From Ancylostoma caninum (taxonomy: Eukaryota > Nematoda > Chromadorea > Rhabditida > Ancylostomatidae): DNA of 64,000 bases. Position numbers and translations under genes: made by a program. Location: contig JBAJFG010000536.1 in assembly GCA_037903475.1 (NCBI GenBank), forward strand, positions 310,001 to 374,000, in the 5' to 3' direction. Of the stretch, positions 55,896 through 64,000 are shown piece by piece (the first letter of the stretch is position 1; every line of letters starts with the position of its first letter). The notes below the pieces were generated by a model. The model was not told the DNA's origin and made no database searches. It saw nothing but the letters and a program-made list of their open reading frames with translations.

Positions 55896-56150
55896 TACTC
55901 AGACATTCGTGGGGGTCGACTGCAGGTAGGAATGAGGTCCACCGCGGTGGTACCTGGGGATGCACCCCAAATCGCGGGGACTTACCCCCACATATGGCAG
56001 ACGTCCCCCACGTGCCGCCAGCAGACGTCCTCCACGTGCCCCCACAGACGTCCCCCCACGTGCCCCACCGGACGTCCCCCACGTACCCCAGCAGACGTCC
56101 ACCCACGTGCCCTCGCGGCTATCCCTGAAGTCATCACCATCTACCATCTA
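55896..56150 (+). mobile_element. TACTCAGACA-ended element (family X), partial copy 2
   Basis: It starts TACTCAGACATTCGTGGGGG then TCGACTGCAGGTAG, the exact complement of the right end of the copy at 32756-33570, and continues with about six diverged units of CACGTGCCCCCACAGACGTCC type. The far terminus is lost; a D-family fragment (about 56190-56293) follows. Confidence 0.75.
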
Positions 56151-56189
56151 CCCCTGACGTCATCTACATCCTTAGTAAAAAGAACGCAT

Positions 56190-56293
56190 GACCACCACCC
56201 GGCCTCAAGTGCGTTTGAGGTGCGTTGGCGATGTGACTAATCCATCATATAGACGAACACTCGTCGAACGCACTCATCTAGTATAAATTGTAT
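56190..56293 (-). mobile_element. D-family MITE fragment
   Basis: GCGATGTGACTAATCCATCA, TATAGACGAACACTCGTCGA and the end ATCTAGTATAAATTG are the reverse complement of the D left half. The remainder is absent. Confidence 0.6.
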
Positions 56294-56904
56294 CATCGAC
56301 TGATCGATTACCTATTCTATTCTCATTAGTCCTGATGCAAGGCACACTTTACTCACTATTCTCCTTGCATTGCTCATCCCCTGTACAGCCAGTAATAAAT
56401 ATATCATCCACTGAAGCACTACACTGTATATTTGGACAAGATAAAGTCCAAGGACCTAAGGCGCAACCATCCGCCACATAGGTCGCCAAAATTGCCTTTA
56501 AAGGCAGCAGTCACAGACGATTTCGTGCTCGAGATTCCGACGTAATCTACGGTATTTTAGTGCGCTGAACACCGTCGGATTACTCAAACTTGCCAAAACC
56601 ATGAAAACATTGTTTTTTACAGGCTTCCCATTCAATGCCTCGACATACATAGTTTGGTTTGAGTTTTGCAAGCCCTATGGTGTCGACCGATAGGAAAAAA
56701 TCGATGATGCCGTTTTTTCGTCACCTTTTCTCGCGCAATCACTTGTCTAAGTTGTGTTGCGTCTTTTTCGGTGGAAACCAAAAGAAGTAATCACTAGAGG
56801 TGCAACAGCAAACAGACAAGCTATTGAAAAAGGAAGAGGTCTCAAAATGATCCCAAAATACGAAATTAAGTGTCCCCATACCCATCATGAACTGACACAT
56901 TGCC
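56294..56904. other. Unassigned intergenic DNA
   Basis: Nothing recognised. Confidence 0.35.
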
Positions 56905-57217
56905 TAGTTGCCCTATTATGAAAACTCATGAACACTCATCACCGCTCCAAAGGAGTTAAAATGAAAGTGAAGGGGAAGATGAAGCTGTGGATTAACTACA
57001 TATACACGTGTTATCACGGTCCCGGCGGACAGCAGCACGTCTGCAGGATTGCGGCGGAGAGCAGCACGTCGGGGGTATAAGCAGCACGTCGGGAGGGGGG
57101 GGGGCATGAGCAGCACGTTCTGCTAAACCTGAACGTCGATACCCACTCCCCCAGTTCAAAAAGTGGGTGGGGGGATGGGGGTTCGACCTGCTGTTCGACG
57201 GCACAATTGTCTGAGTA
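56905..57217 (-). mobile_element. GC-rich element with TACTCAGACA end (family B), copy 2
   Basis: It is the reverse complement of copy 1 at 30607, beginning at 57217 with TACTCAGACAATTGTGCC. Variable-number AGCAGCACGT units lie at 57028-57118. The lower end reads CATAATAGGGCAACTAG on the minus strand, which shows the arrangement before the D insertion seen in copy 1. Confidence 0.75.
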
Positions 57218-58529
57218 CACAGCGACGCTGTCGCTTCGACCATTCACCACCGGAAGTTTTCGCACAGCTGCTCCTACGCTAGCAGGCTATTCCACGCAAG
57301 CGGTGTGATAAGATATGAGAACTTGCAACGCTTCGTTCTCATCATGTCCATTCATTTTCTTCATCGCGACGGTGTCGATGTGAAGTATGCCATAGGCCTC
57401 AGAGATTTTGCTGTGATCCTATGTTTAAAGTATCTCCAGACTTCGCCATTCCAAAATGAATAAAAATGAATCGGCGATATAAGAGATAAGGATAGTAGGA
57501 AAAGCGCAGTAAAAGCGCTGGGTCACAACTCACGGTGACCACCACTTTTCCCTCAAACTGGTCATCAATCAAGCGCGGTGTTCAAGCTGAGGAGGAGCTG
57601 AGGGGCATATAAAAGGCACTACCGTTGAGAGATGAGGTAGAGGATCTGTCAGTCGCTCATCGGCACCTCGCTCCCCCTCAATTTTCCTGCCCCTTCCCCT
57701 TCCTTTTTATATATAAGCCATTCTGGTATTGTATTTTATTACATTGCCACTCTTTGCCGTGCTGTGTTAACGATATAGGAATTAAAATAAATGTTTTTCG
57801 AAATGGGTTCGGGCCACAGCATGAGAAGGCGATCAGCTCCCAGAACGGTGATGATCTCCTCTTTTGCCACATGCGTGGTCTAGCAGTGACGTGGCCGGCA
57901 ATGAACTGCTATCCTATGCTCCGTAGATGTGAGCTGGCATGCAATCATCGCCTAAAGCGAGGTGATGAGTTTTGCAGTTCAACTCACCGCCATGACACTT
58001 CACTACGGGCCCAGATCTCATGTTAAGAAGAGGATGAAAATAACCACAAGAAAATTAGATTAGAAGAAAAGTAGATTACCGCTACACTACGTGTTAGTTT
58101 TACGTACCAGAGATAGCGGCCTATCGTAAAATTACAGGATCGATCACATCGTCATGGATCGCTGCAAACCGGAGCCCATCGTCCGTACTCTCAAAGATGT
58201 GCCCAAGTGAACTGACTGGCGATGTGAATGATAGCAATAGTGGGCATGATGAAAAATTGCTGGCGAAGTCTGGGGATACTCTTAGCGCCTTAGGTGAGGG
58301 CAGTGATGCATTGCATTGATCAATTTTGTCTAAATCTACAGAAAGGCCATGGTTGGTCCCAGTTCCGCCAATCAGGAAAGGAAGGCCGAGTAGCGCCGGT
58401 GGAACGTGAACGAGGTGGGAATGAAAACAAGTTTTGGGTAAAATGGAGTTGGGGGGTCTGATTTGTTTCCATTTCAGGTAACGACTGTACATTAAGGGAG
58501 CTAACAAGTCAGAGCCCACGGACCTCCCT
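57218..58529. other. Unassigned region before the retrotransposon
   Basis: Open frames at 57625-58026 (plus) and 58121-58519 (minus) have no recognised relatives and no matching splice partners. Confidence 0.3.
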
Positions 58530-61500
58530 CATACGAGGGATCCCAGCCGGTTAGTCGCGAGGCTACGTGGTCCACAGGTGGCGGATAGGGGGCTAATCGC
58601 GGACCAAACGCGACCTTGTGCCTGCCCTGAGACGCGGGTGGATTCAGGGGATGGACTCCCTGTCTCTGCAGTGTCGGAACGATCTATACCTTCTGTCAGC
58701 GCGTGGACATGTTCATGCATGCGTGCATGGGTGTGCTTGCGTGTCTGCAGATTGTATCCTGCACATCTATCCGACCAAAAGCCCTGCATTCAAGTGACTG
58801 GGAGGTACAAGGGAGGCGGTTCGGAGTCGCCTCCAACAAATAAGCTCCATCGTCCACTCCCGGGAAGCCCGGCTAACTTCCCGGTGAAATCACACTCCAG
58901 CCTCCCACGGGGAAATAGAGCCCAGCAAGCTATCTCCTGTGGGCTTAAACTTTTCAAGCTCGACACAGCAATAATAGAGAGTGTTCCCCTGATCTCGGAA
59001 GAGTCACTGGTACGGCAGCGCCAGTGAGGACGAGGTCCGAGGGGTTATCTAGGCTGCCTAAAACCAGAAGGACTATGATGACGGTCTGTACCTTCAACGC
59101 ACGCACGCTTGCATCGGAGGCTTCCATCGAGGATTTGATGATGCAGGCCAGGAAGATCAGGTACGACGTCATCGGACTGACCGAGACGAGGAGACACCGA
59201 CCATTGAACGCCACCTTCGACACTGGAGAAGAACTGTTCCTTGGAACCTGCGACAGTAGAGGAGTTGGTGGAGTCGGTGTCCTCGTCAACACGAACTTGG
59301 TCATGAACATCGACTCATTCGAACAGCTAACAACCCGAATCGGACGTTTGCGGTTGAGAAGATGTGGATCAATACCGGCCTTGACAATCTTCGTCGCCTA
59401 CGCTCCAACATCCAGCTACGACGAAGAGGATATTGAGGCCTTCTATATGGACTTGGAGAAGTTCTACAGGGAAGACCACACATTCTACAAGATCATCGTT
59501 GGCGATTTCAACGCCAAGATTGGTCCTAGGAGAACGCCTGAGGAACTTCACATCGGTACCCACGGCCTGCAGTGGAACGAACAGGGAGAGAGGCTGTCTG
59601 AGTTCATCATGACGACGAAGACCATCCATGGTAACTCTCAATTTCAGAAGCCAACCTCCCTACGCTGGACGTGGGAGTCACCCGGTGGAGAGTACCATAA
59701 TGAAATTGACCACATCATCGTCAATCGAAGGTTCTGCCTGACCGACGTCGGTGTTGTACCAAAGTTCTACACCGGATCCGACCATCGCCTCCTTCGTGCA
59801 AGATTCTTCTTCTCACGCAAAGGAGAGAAAGCCGCGAAGTTTAAGAGAAGGAGTCCCAAACCCGTCATCAATTGGGATCTTTTCACTTCGCTAGCCGGCT
59901 TTTGGGAAGATGCGGTTGTCGACAACATCGACGAAGAGTACGATCGGCTTGTACAGCATCTCCGCGACAGCGCGAAGAGTGCTGAGGGTTTGAGAGTCAC
60001 CAAGAGACGATTGTCTTACGAGACCCTCGAGCTCATACGCCAGCGTGGAGCCGCGAGAGCCGCAGGCAACTACCAGCTAACGTCCGAGCTCGCAAAACGG
60101 TGCAGAGAAGCGATAAAAGAAGACCTCAAGGAGAGACGAGCAGCAGTGTTGGCTGAAGCCGCAGAGGCGGGAAAAGTATTCGCTGCGCCCGCCGAGACTT
60201 CGCCAATCGCAAGACCAAGATGTCCGCCCTCCGGCGCCCAGACGGAACAATTTCTTCATCAAGACGGGTAATGGAGAAGGTCATCTACGACTTCTACTCG
60301 GATCTCTTCGATAGCCACGTCCACCTCCCTCAATGTCACCTAAGGGAGGACGAGTATGTTGTCCCATCGGTTCTCCCTTCCGAAATCCGACACGCCATCA
60401 AGTCAGTGAAGAATCGTACAGCACCGGGCCCCGACAGGATTCGACCGGAACATCTGAAGAACCTATCGCCAATTCTCATTACCACCTTGGCTAGGCTTTT
60501 CACGCGGTACCTGTCGGAGTGCAAGGTACCTAACCAATGGAAGACCAGCAGGACCGCGTTGCTGTACAAGAAGGGAGACCCACAGGATATTGGCAATTAT
60601 CGCCCCATCTGCCTACTGTCCGTCGTCTACAAGCTTTTCACGCGTGTGATCCTCAATAGGATCGAAAGGACGCTAGACGAGGGACAGCCGTGCGAGCAAG
60701 CAGGATTTCGAAAAGGATTCAGTACGATCGACCACATACACACCGTCACTAGACTCATCGAAGTATCGCGAGAGTATAAGATGCCCCTCTGTCTCACGTT
60801 CATCGATTTGAAGAAAGCCTTCGACTCTGTGGAGACGGAAGCGGTGTTGGAAGCCCTGGGCAACCAGGGCATGCCTATTCAATACATCAAGGTATTTCGT
60901 GAGCTCTACAGCAACTTCACAACCAGGATTTCTCCATTCTACGACGACATCATCATCGACGTCAAGAGAGGGGTTCGGCAAGGCGATACCGTGTCGCCAA
61001 AACTATTCAGCGCCACTCTTGAAGACGTCATGCAGAAACTGGAATGGGATAGCATGGGAGTGCAAGTTGATGGCCGGCGACTTAGTCATCTTCGCTTCGC
61101 TGACGACATCGTTCTTATAACACCAACCACCAGCGAAGCGGAACAGATGCTGGCCGACTTCGAGGACGCGTGTGGAAAGGTTGGTCTCCAGCTGAATCTG
61201 AGAAGACAATGTTCATGAAGAACGGATGGGTCCCGGATGCCCCATTCTCGCTCAACGGAACGACCATATCCGAATGCTCCAGCTACGTATACCTAGGTCA
61301 GGAAGTCAACATGATGAACGACCTCGCTCCAGAGCTGGGCAGGAGGAAACGATCGGCTTGGAGAGCTTACAAGAGCATCGAGGACGTAGTGAAGAAGACG
61401 AAGAACACCAGGCTCGGTGCCCACCTCTTCAACACAACCGTTCTCCCTGCTCTGATCTACGCCTCAGAAACCTGGGCGTTACGCAAGCAGGATGAGAATG

Positions 61501-61940
61501 CGGTCAGCGTCGTCGAACGCTCCATCGAGAGGCTAATGCTAGGAATAACCCGCCTCACGCAAGTGAGGGCTGGAATACGGAGTTCCATCCTTCGTCAACA
61601 ATCGAAGATCAGGGACACTGCCGCTTACGAAAGTTGAGTAAGATTAGGTGGGCCGGACACGGGATGCGTTTTAACGACAATCGTTGGACAAGAGCCGTCA
61701 GCTAGACTAGAACCACGGGCCGTTAAGCGCACGACAGGAAGACCACCGACTTGATGGTCAGACTTCTTCACGAAGTCCTTCTAGGATAGATACGATGCTC
61801 TCCGTGTCCCTCGAACGGACAGAATCCACTGGACAACTCTGGCTCGCGAGAGGGACAAATGGGAGGATTGCTGGCGCCCGCTCGATATATCCGAAGATCA
61901 ATGCGAGTCAAGGTGATCAAGGTGAACAAGTCAGAGCGTT
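58530..61940 (+). mobile_element. RTE-type non-LTR retrotransposon, near full length
   Basis: The element starts near 58530, just after the ACCTCCCTCATACGAGGGATC stem, with a GC-rich 5' region that has an open frame of 149 codons (58578-59027) which could be a degenerate ORF1 or leader. The endonuclease-reverse transcriptase region is 59024-61916. The 3' end carries short tandem copies of TGATCAAGG/TCAAGGTGA (61908-61935), the simple-repeat tail seen in RTE elements instead of poly(A). No target duplication could be set with confidence. Confidence 0.85.
59024..61916 (+). pseudogene. RTE endonuclease/reverse transcriptase, frameshifted
   Basis: An N-terminal exonuclease-endonuclease-phosphatase domain (TVCTFNARTL, GLTETRRH, VGDFNAKIG, GSDHRLLRAR at 59080-59800) is followed by a non-LTR reverse transcriptase with NRTAPGPDRIRPEHLK, GNYRPICLLSV, AGFRKGFSTIDHI, FIDLKKAFDSV, GVRQGDTVSPKLFS and the catalytic FADD box (about 60400-61130). 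The reading frame shifts near 60165-60180 and again near 61199, and beyond 61635 it contains stops. The C-terminal part still shows ASETWALRK and IRWAGHGMR. Clade assignment to RTE rests on domain order, absence of RNase H and the 3' repeats. The broken frame means it cannot now move itself. Confidence 0.9.
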
Positions 61941-62060
61941 CTGGACGTGTCAGCTAACAAGTCTGAACGTGCAGGACAGGTCATATTATCGGCTTATACC
62001 AAGTGCCCCCCCCTATTCCATTTTCCCCCAAGTTTTTATCATAACGAATGGAAGGGGTAT
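61941..62060. other. Short unassigned DNA after the retrotransposon
   Basis: Nothing recognised. Confidence 0.3.
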
Positions 62061-62171
62061 GGAGCGTTATACCTGGAGTGGGTGGCATGCTCAATCATTA
62101 TGGTAGACTAGTTGGATGAATTGACCAATCGCAGAGCTGAGCCGCACCGCCCCTTTCAGGTATAACGCTCC
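62061..62171. mobile_element. Small inverted-repeat element (GGAGCGTTATACCTG)
   Basis: GGAGCGTTATACCTG (62061-62075) is inverted as CAGGTATAACGCTCC (62157-62171). It is a 111-bp unit with perfect 15-bp ends; superfamily unknown. Confidence 0.55.
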
Positions 62172-62196
62172 GCACTCAAATGGAACTGACTTTAGA

Positions 62197-62429
62197 TATA
62201 GTCTGTCCGAAACGACGAGTCCGCCCACGCACGCGAGGATTGAGAAGCTGCTACCAGCGCTCCACGTCATCATCCCTGATCTGCGTATCACGTTTCGTTG
62301 TTATCTTCATGGTATTGACCAATGATTTGGCTGTGACGTGACGACATGGCAGCCAACAGCATCCGTCCCAGCCGCCCCGCCTCTCAATCCCGCGCGCGTG
62401 GGCGGACTCGTCGTTTCGGACAGACTATA
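62197..62429. mobile_element. N-family MITE, intact copy
   Basis: 233 bp bounded by TATAGTCTGTCCGAAACGAC and GTCGTTTCGGACAGACTATA, with the inverted repeat extending through GAGTCCGCCCACGC. It is uninterrupted and serves as the reference for the hAT-split copy at 36213-37574. Confidence 0.88.
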
Positions 62430-63243
62430 AAAGTTCTGCACTAAAATTCATCCGGTTGGAATATCCAGAGAAACTCTCTTGAGGATGGTGATGCAAATTA
62501 TTATTAGGACCACTATTGAGGGCCCAAAACTCCCAAAATGTCGGATATCAAAATCAATATGGGTACTGCTTTCGGCAATAGAAATGCTTCGCTACGAGTA
62601 TACCAACGGCAACGATCAAGTGCTGTTAAGTTTTTTTGCTCCATTCCGACATTCCCTACATTTGAAAGAATATTTTTGAAATTGACACCCGTCTTCATGA
62701 TTATTGACTTGACAACATACAGTTTGGGTCAACTATGCGACTATCGAACGAAGATGTGGAGGTAGCGGGTCTGAGCTCTTGAGGATATCCTTGGTTATAT
62801 AACTCTTCCATGCTCGGCCTAAAATAAATGGTCAGATTTTGCAGGTGTTGAGAAATTCTCCACTACTAACAACCTTCTCTTACGGCCATGTCGATGTGCA
62901 TCCCTGAAAGGAAAGCCATAACTTGCAATTGATGCTGTCAAGAGCCGCAACTCACCCAGGGACTTTGAAAAGATACGTGAACGAAATTTTGTTTTCATCT
63001 TGTTGAATAGTTTTTGAAAGAAAGACCGCCTGAAACTAGCGCACAGTGCGGCCGCTGGAGTGCTGATGGAAGGAGTCTGACATACCATGAATTAATCAAA
63101 CTAATTAATGGAACCGACCTGCTACTGCATGCTCATTGCTGTATTTGTTATCAACCATGATGATACGCTATCGTTCTATTCTCTGCTCTAAAATTTGATG
63201 GCGACATATGTATTTACTCAGAACCTCTGCAACAACTATTCAA
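62430..63243. other. Unassigned intergenic DNA
   Basis: Nothing recognised. Confidence 0.35.
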
Positions 63244-63300
63244 CCAGCTTTTGAGAAACTAGTTTCAGATCGCATCTGAAACTAGTTTTTCGAAAGCTGG
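63244..63300. repeat. Palindrome
   Basis: AAACTAGTTTCAGAT (63256-63270) and ATCTGAAACTAGTTT (63274-63288) pair around a 3-nt loop; CCAGCTTT and AAAGCTGG extend the symmetry outward. The AGCTGG word recurs in the tandem repeat that follows. Confidence 0.8.
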
Positions 63301-63321
63301 TGAAATACTATTTTACGGCAT

Positions 63322-63484
63322 TTCCTTGCCAAATAGTTGCATATGAAAAGCTTGCAAAATAGTTGTTTTGACCTCTTCCTTGCCAAATAGTTGTAAAATG
63401 AAAAGCTGGTTAATTATTTGTTCTGACCACTTCCTAGCTAAATAGTTGCAAAATGAAAAGCTAGCAAAATAGTTGTTCTCCGAG
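63322..63484. repeat. 54-55-bp tandem repeat, three diverged units
   Basis: Units start at about 63322, 63376 and 63431 and share TTCCTTGCCAAATAGTTG, AATGAAAAGCT and AATAGTTGTTCTGACC blocks. They are about 80% similar to one another by eye. Confidence 0.75.
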
Positions 63485-64000
63485 GTCAACCCGTTAGAAC
63501 AGGAACGTTTCGTCGATTACACTCATTCAATATGCAACAACTTTATTGGTGGCATCCATAAACATCTACAAACTGTGGGGCTCACCCCAGTCACAAATCC
63601 AAGAAAAATTCGTGGCAGAACAGTGCTTCCGTGGTTTTCATAGTTTACTGTGGTTGGGCGATCTTCGGCTACCGCTCAAATCAGTTCATCATCTTCCGCA
63701 GTCGTACATCACTCAGTCAAGGTCCGAAATTGGTCAATGCTGGGAACTTGAAAGGAAATCGTTGCTACATTAGATTAGAGTTAAGATGCACCAGCAGGAC
63801 TCTGATACTGTGCAGCGCGAACACAGCCCAACTGCGTAATGCGTCGAGTGAAAACCCTAGCAGCATCTCCTTCCAGTTGCTGCCATCCTGCCCTTGCTGC
63901 TCAAGCTTTCCTCTTTACAGCAGCAACTGAGAGAGGATGGCAGCAATTGCGAGGAGATGACGCTAGGACTTCTACTTGACGTACTATGCCGTTTATGCTG
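63485..64000. other. Unassigned DNA at the window end
   Basis: AATAAA on the minus strand at 63540-63545 could be the 3' end of a minus-strand gene lying further right, but no exon was recognised in the remaining 450 bp. Confidence 0.3.

Noticed and set aside
58121..58519. A 132-codon minus-strand open frame just before the retrotransposon
   Set aside because: No recognised family and no splice context.
1..64000. tRNA, rRNA, spliced-leader RNA genes, telomeric TTAGGC arrays and CRISPR arrays
   Set aside because: I looked by eye for conserved TTCGA-box cloverleaf sequence, the spliced-leader sequence, TTAGGC runs and spaced direct repeats and saw none. A covariance-model search would be decisive.

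Overview
The window looks like nuclear DNA of a clade V parasitic nematode, most likely a strongylid/hookworm-type genome. The evidence is short exons joined by GT..AG introns with TTTCAG-like acceptors, probable spliced-leader acceptors a few bases before start codons, one tightly spaced gene pair that looks like an operon, and very many short foldback DNA transposons. There are no bacterial operons, CRISPR arrays or ribosomal RNA genes. All gene models were built by hand from reading frame, splice signals and intron phase, so exon ends are predictions.

Genes I can support: (1) a minus-strand pair at 10.6-19.4 kb, a ceramide-1-phosphate transfer protein (CPTP, GLTP fold, 4 exons, 214 aa) followed about 100 bp downstream of its poly(A) signal by a WDR75/UTP17-like ribosome-biogenesis beta-propeller protein (17 exons); (2) a complete mitochondrial Mn superoxide dismutase on the plus strand (23.5-25.5 kb, 5 exons, 218 aa); (3) a complete FoxQ2-type forkhead factor with a C-terminal Groucho-binding (eh1) motif on the minus strand (44.1-45.9 kb, 4 exons, 202 aa); (4) three minus-strand 3' gene ends whose products I do not recognise (34.2-34.8, 38.2-38.8 and 54.0-55.1 kb).

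The rest is mostly mobile DNA. There is one RTE-type non-LTR retrotransposon with at least two frameshifts (58.5-61.9 kb), a mariner transposase relic (41.9-42.5 kb), and more than a dozen families of non-autonomous inverted-repeat elements. Several can be placed in superfamilies from target-site duplications: hAT-like (8 bp) at 31.6, 36.4 and 40.0 kb; Mutator-like (9-10 bp) at 30.9 and 41.0 kb; a TTAA-targeted element at 26.0 kb; TA-flanked Tc1/mariner-like elements at 2.9, 42.5 and 51.1 kb. Two places hold nested insertions that can be unpacked step by step: a four-level nest at 30.5-33.7 kb and a three-level nest at 36.05-37.62 kb. A 90-bp satellite of eight near-identical copies, each carrying a perfect GC-rich hairpin, lies at 0.9-1.6 kb, and a G-rich minisatellite with a CACGTG core in nearly every unit lies at 33.15-33.48 kb.

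I did not find a convincing new multi-gene system. The most distinctive things here are the nested transposon structures, the CPTP-WDR75 operon-like arrangement and the hairpin satellite.
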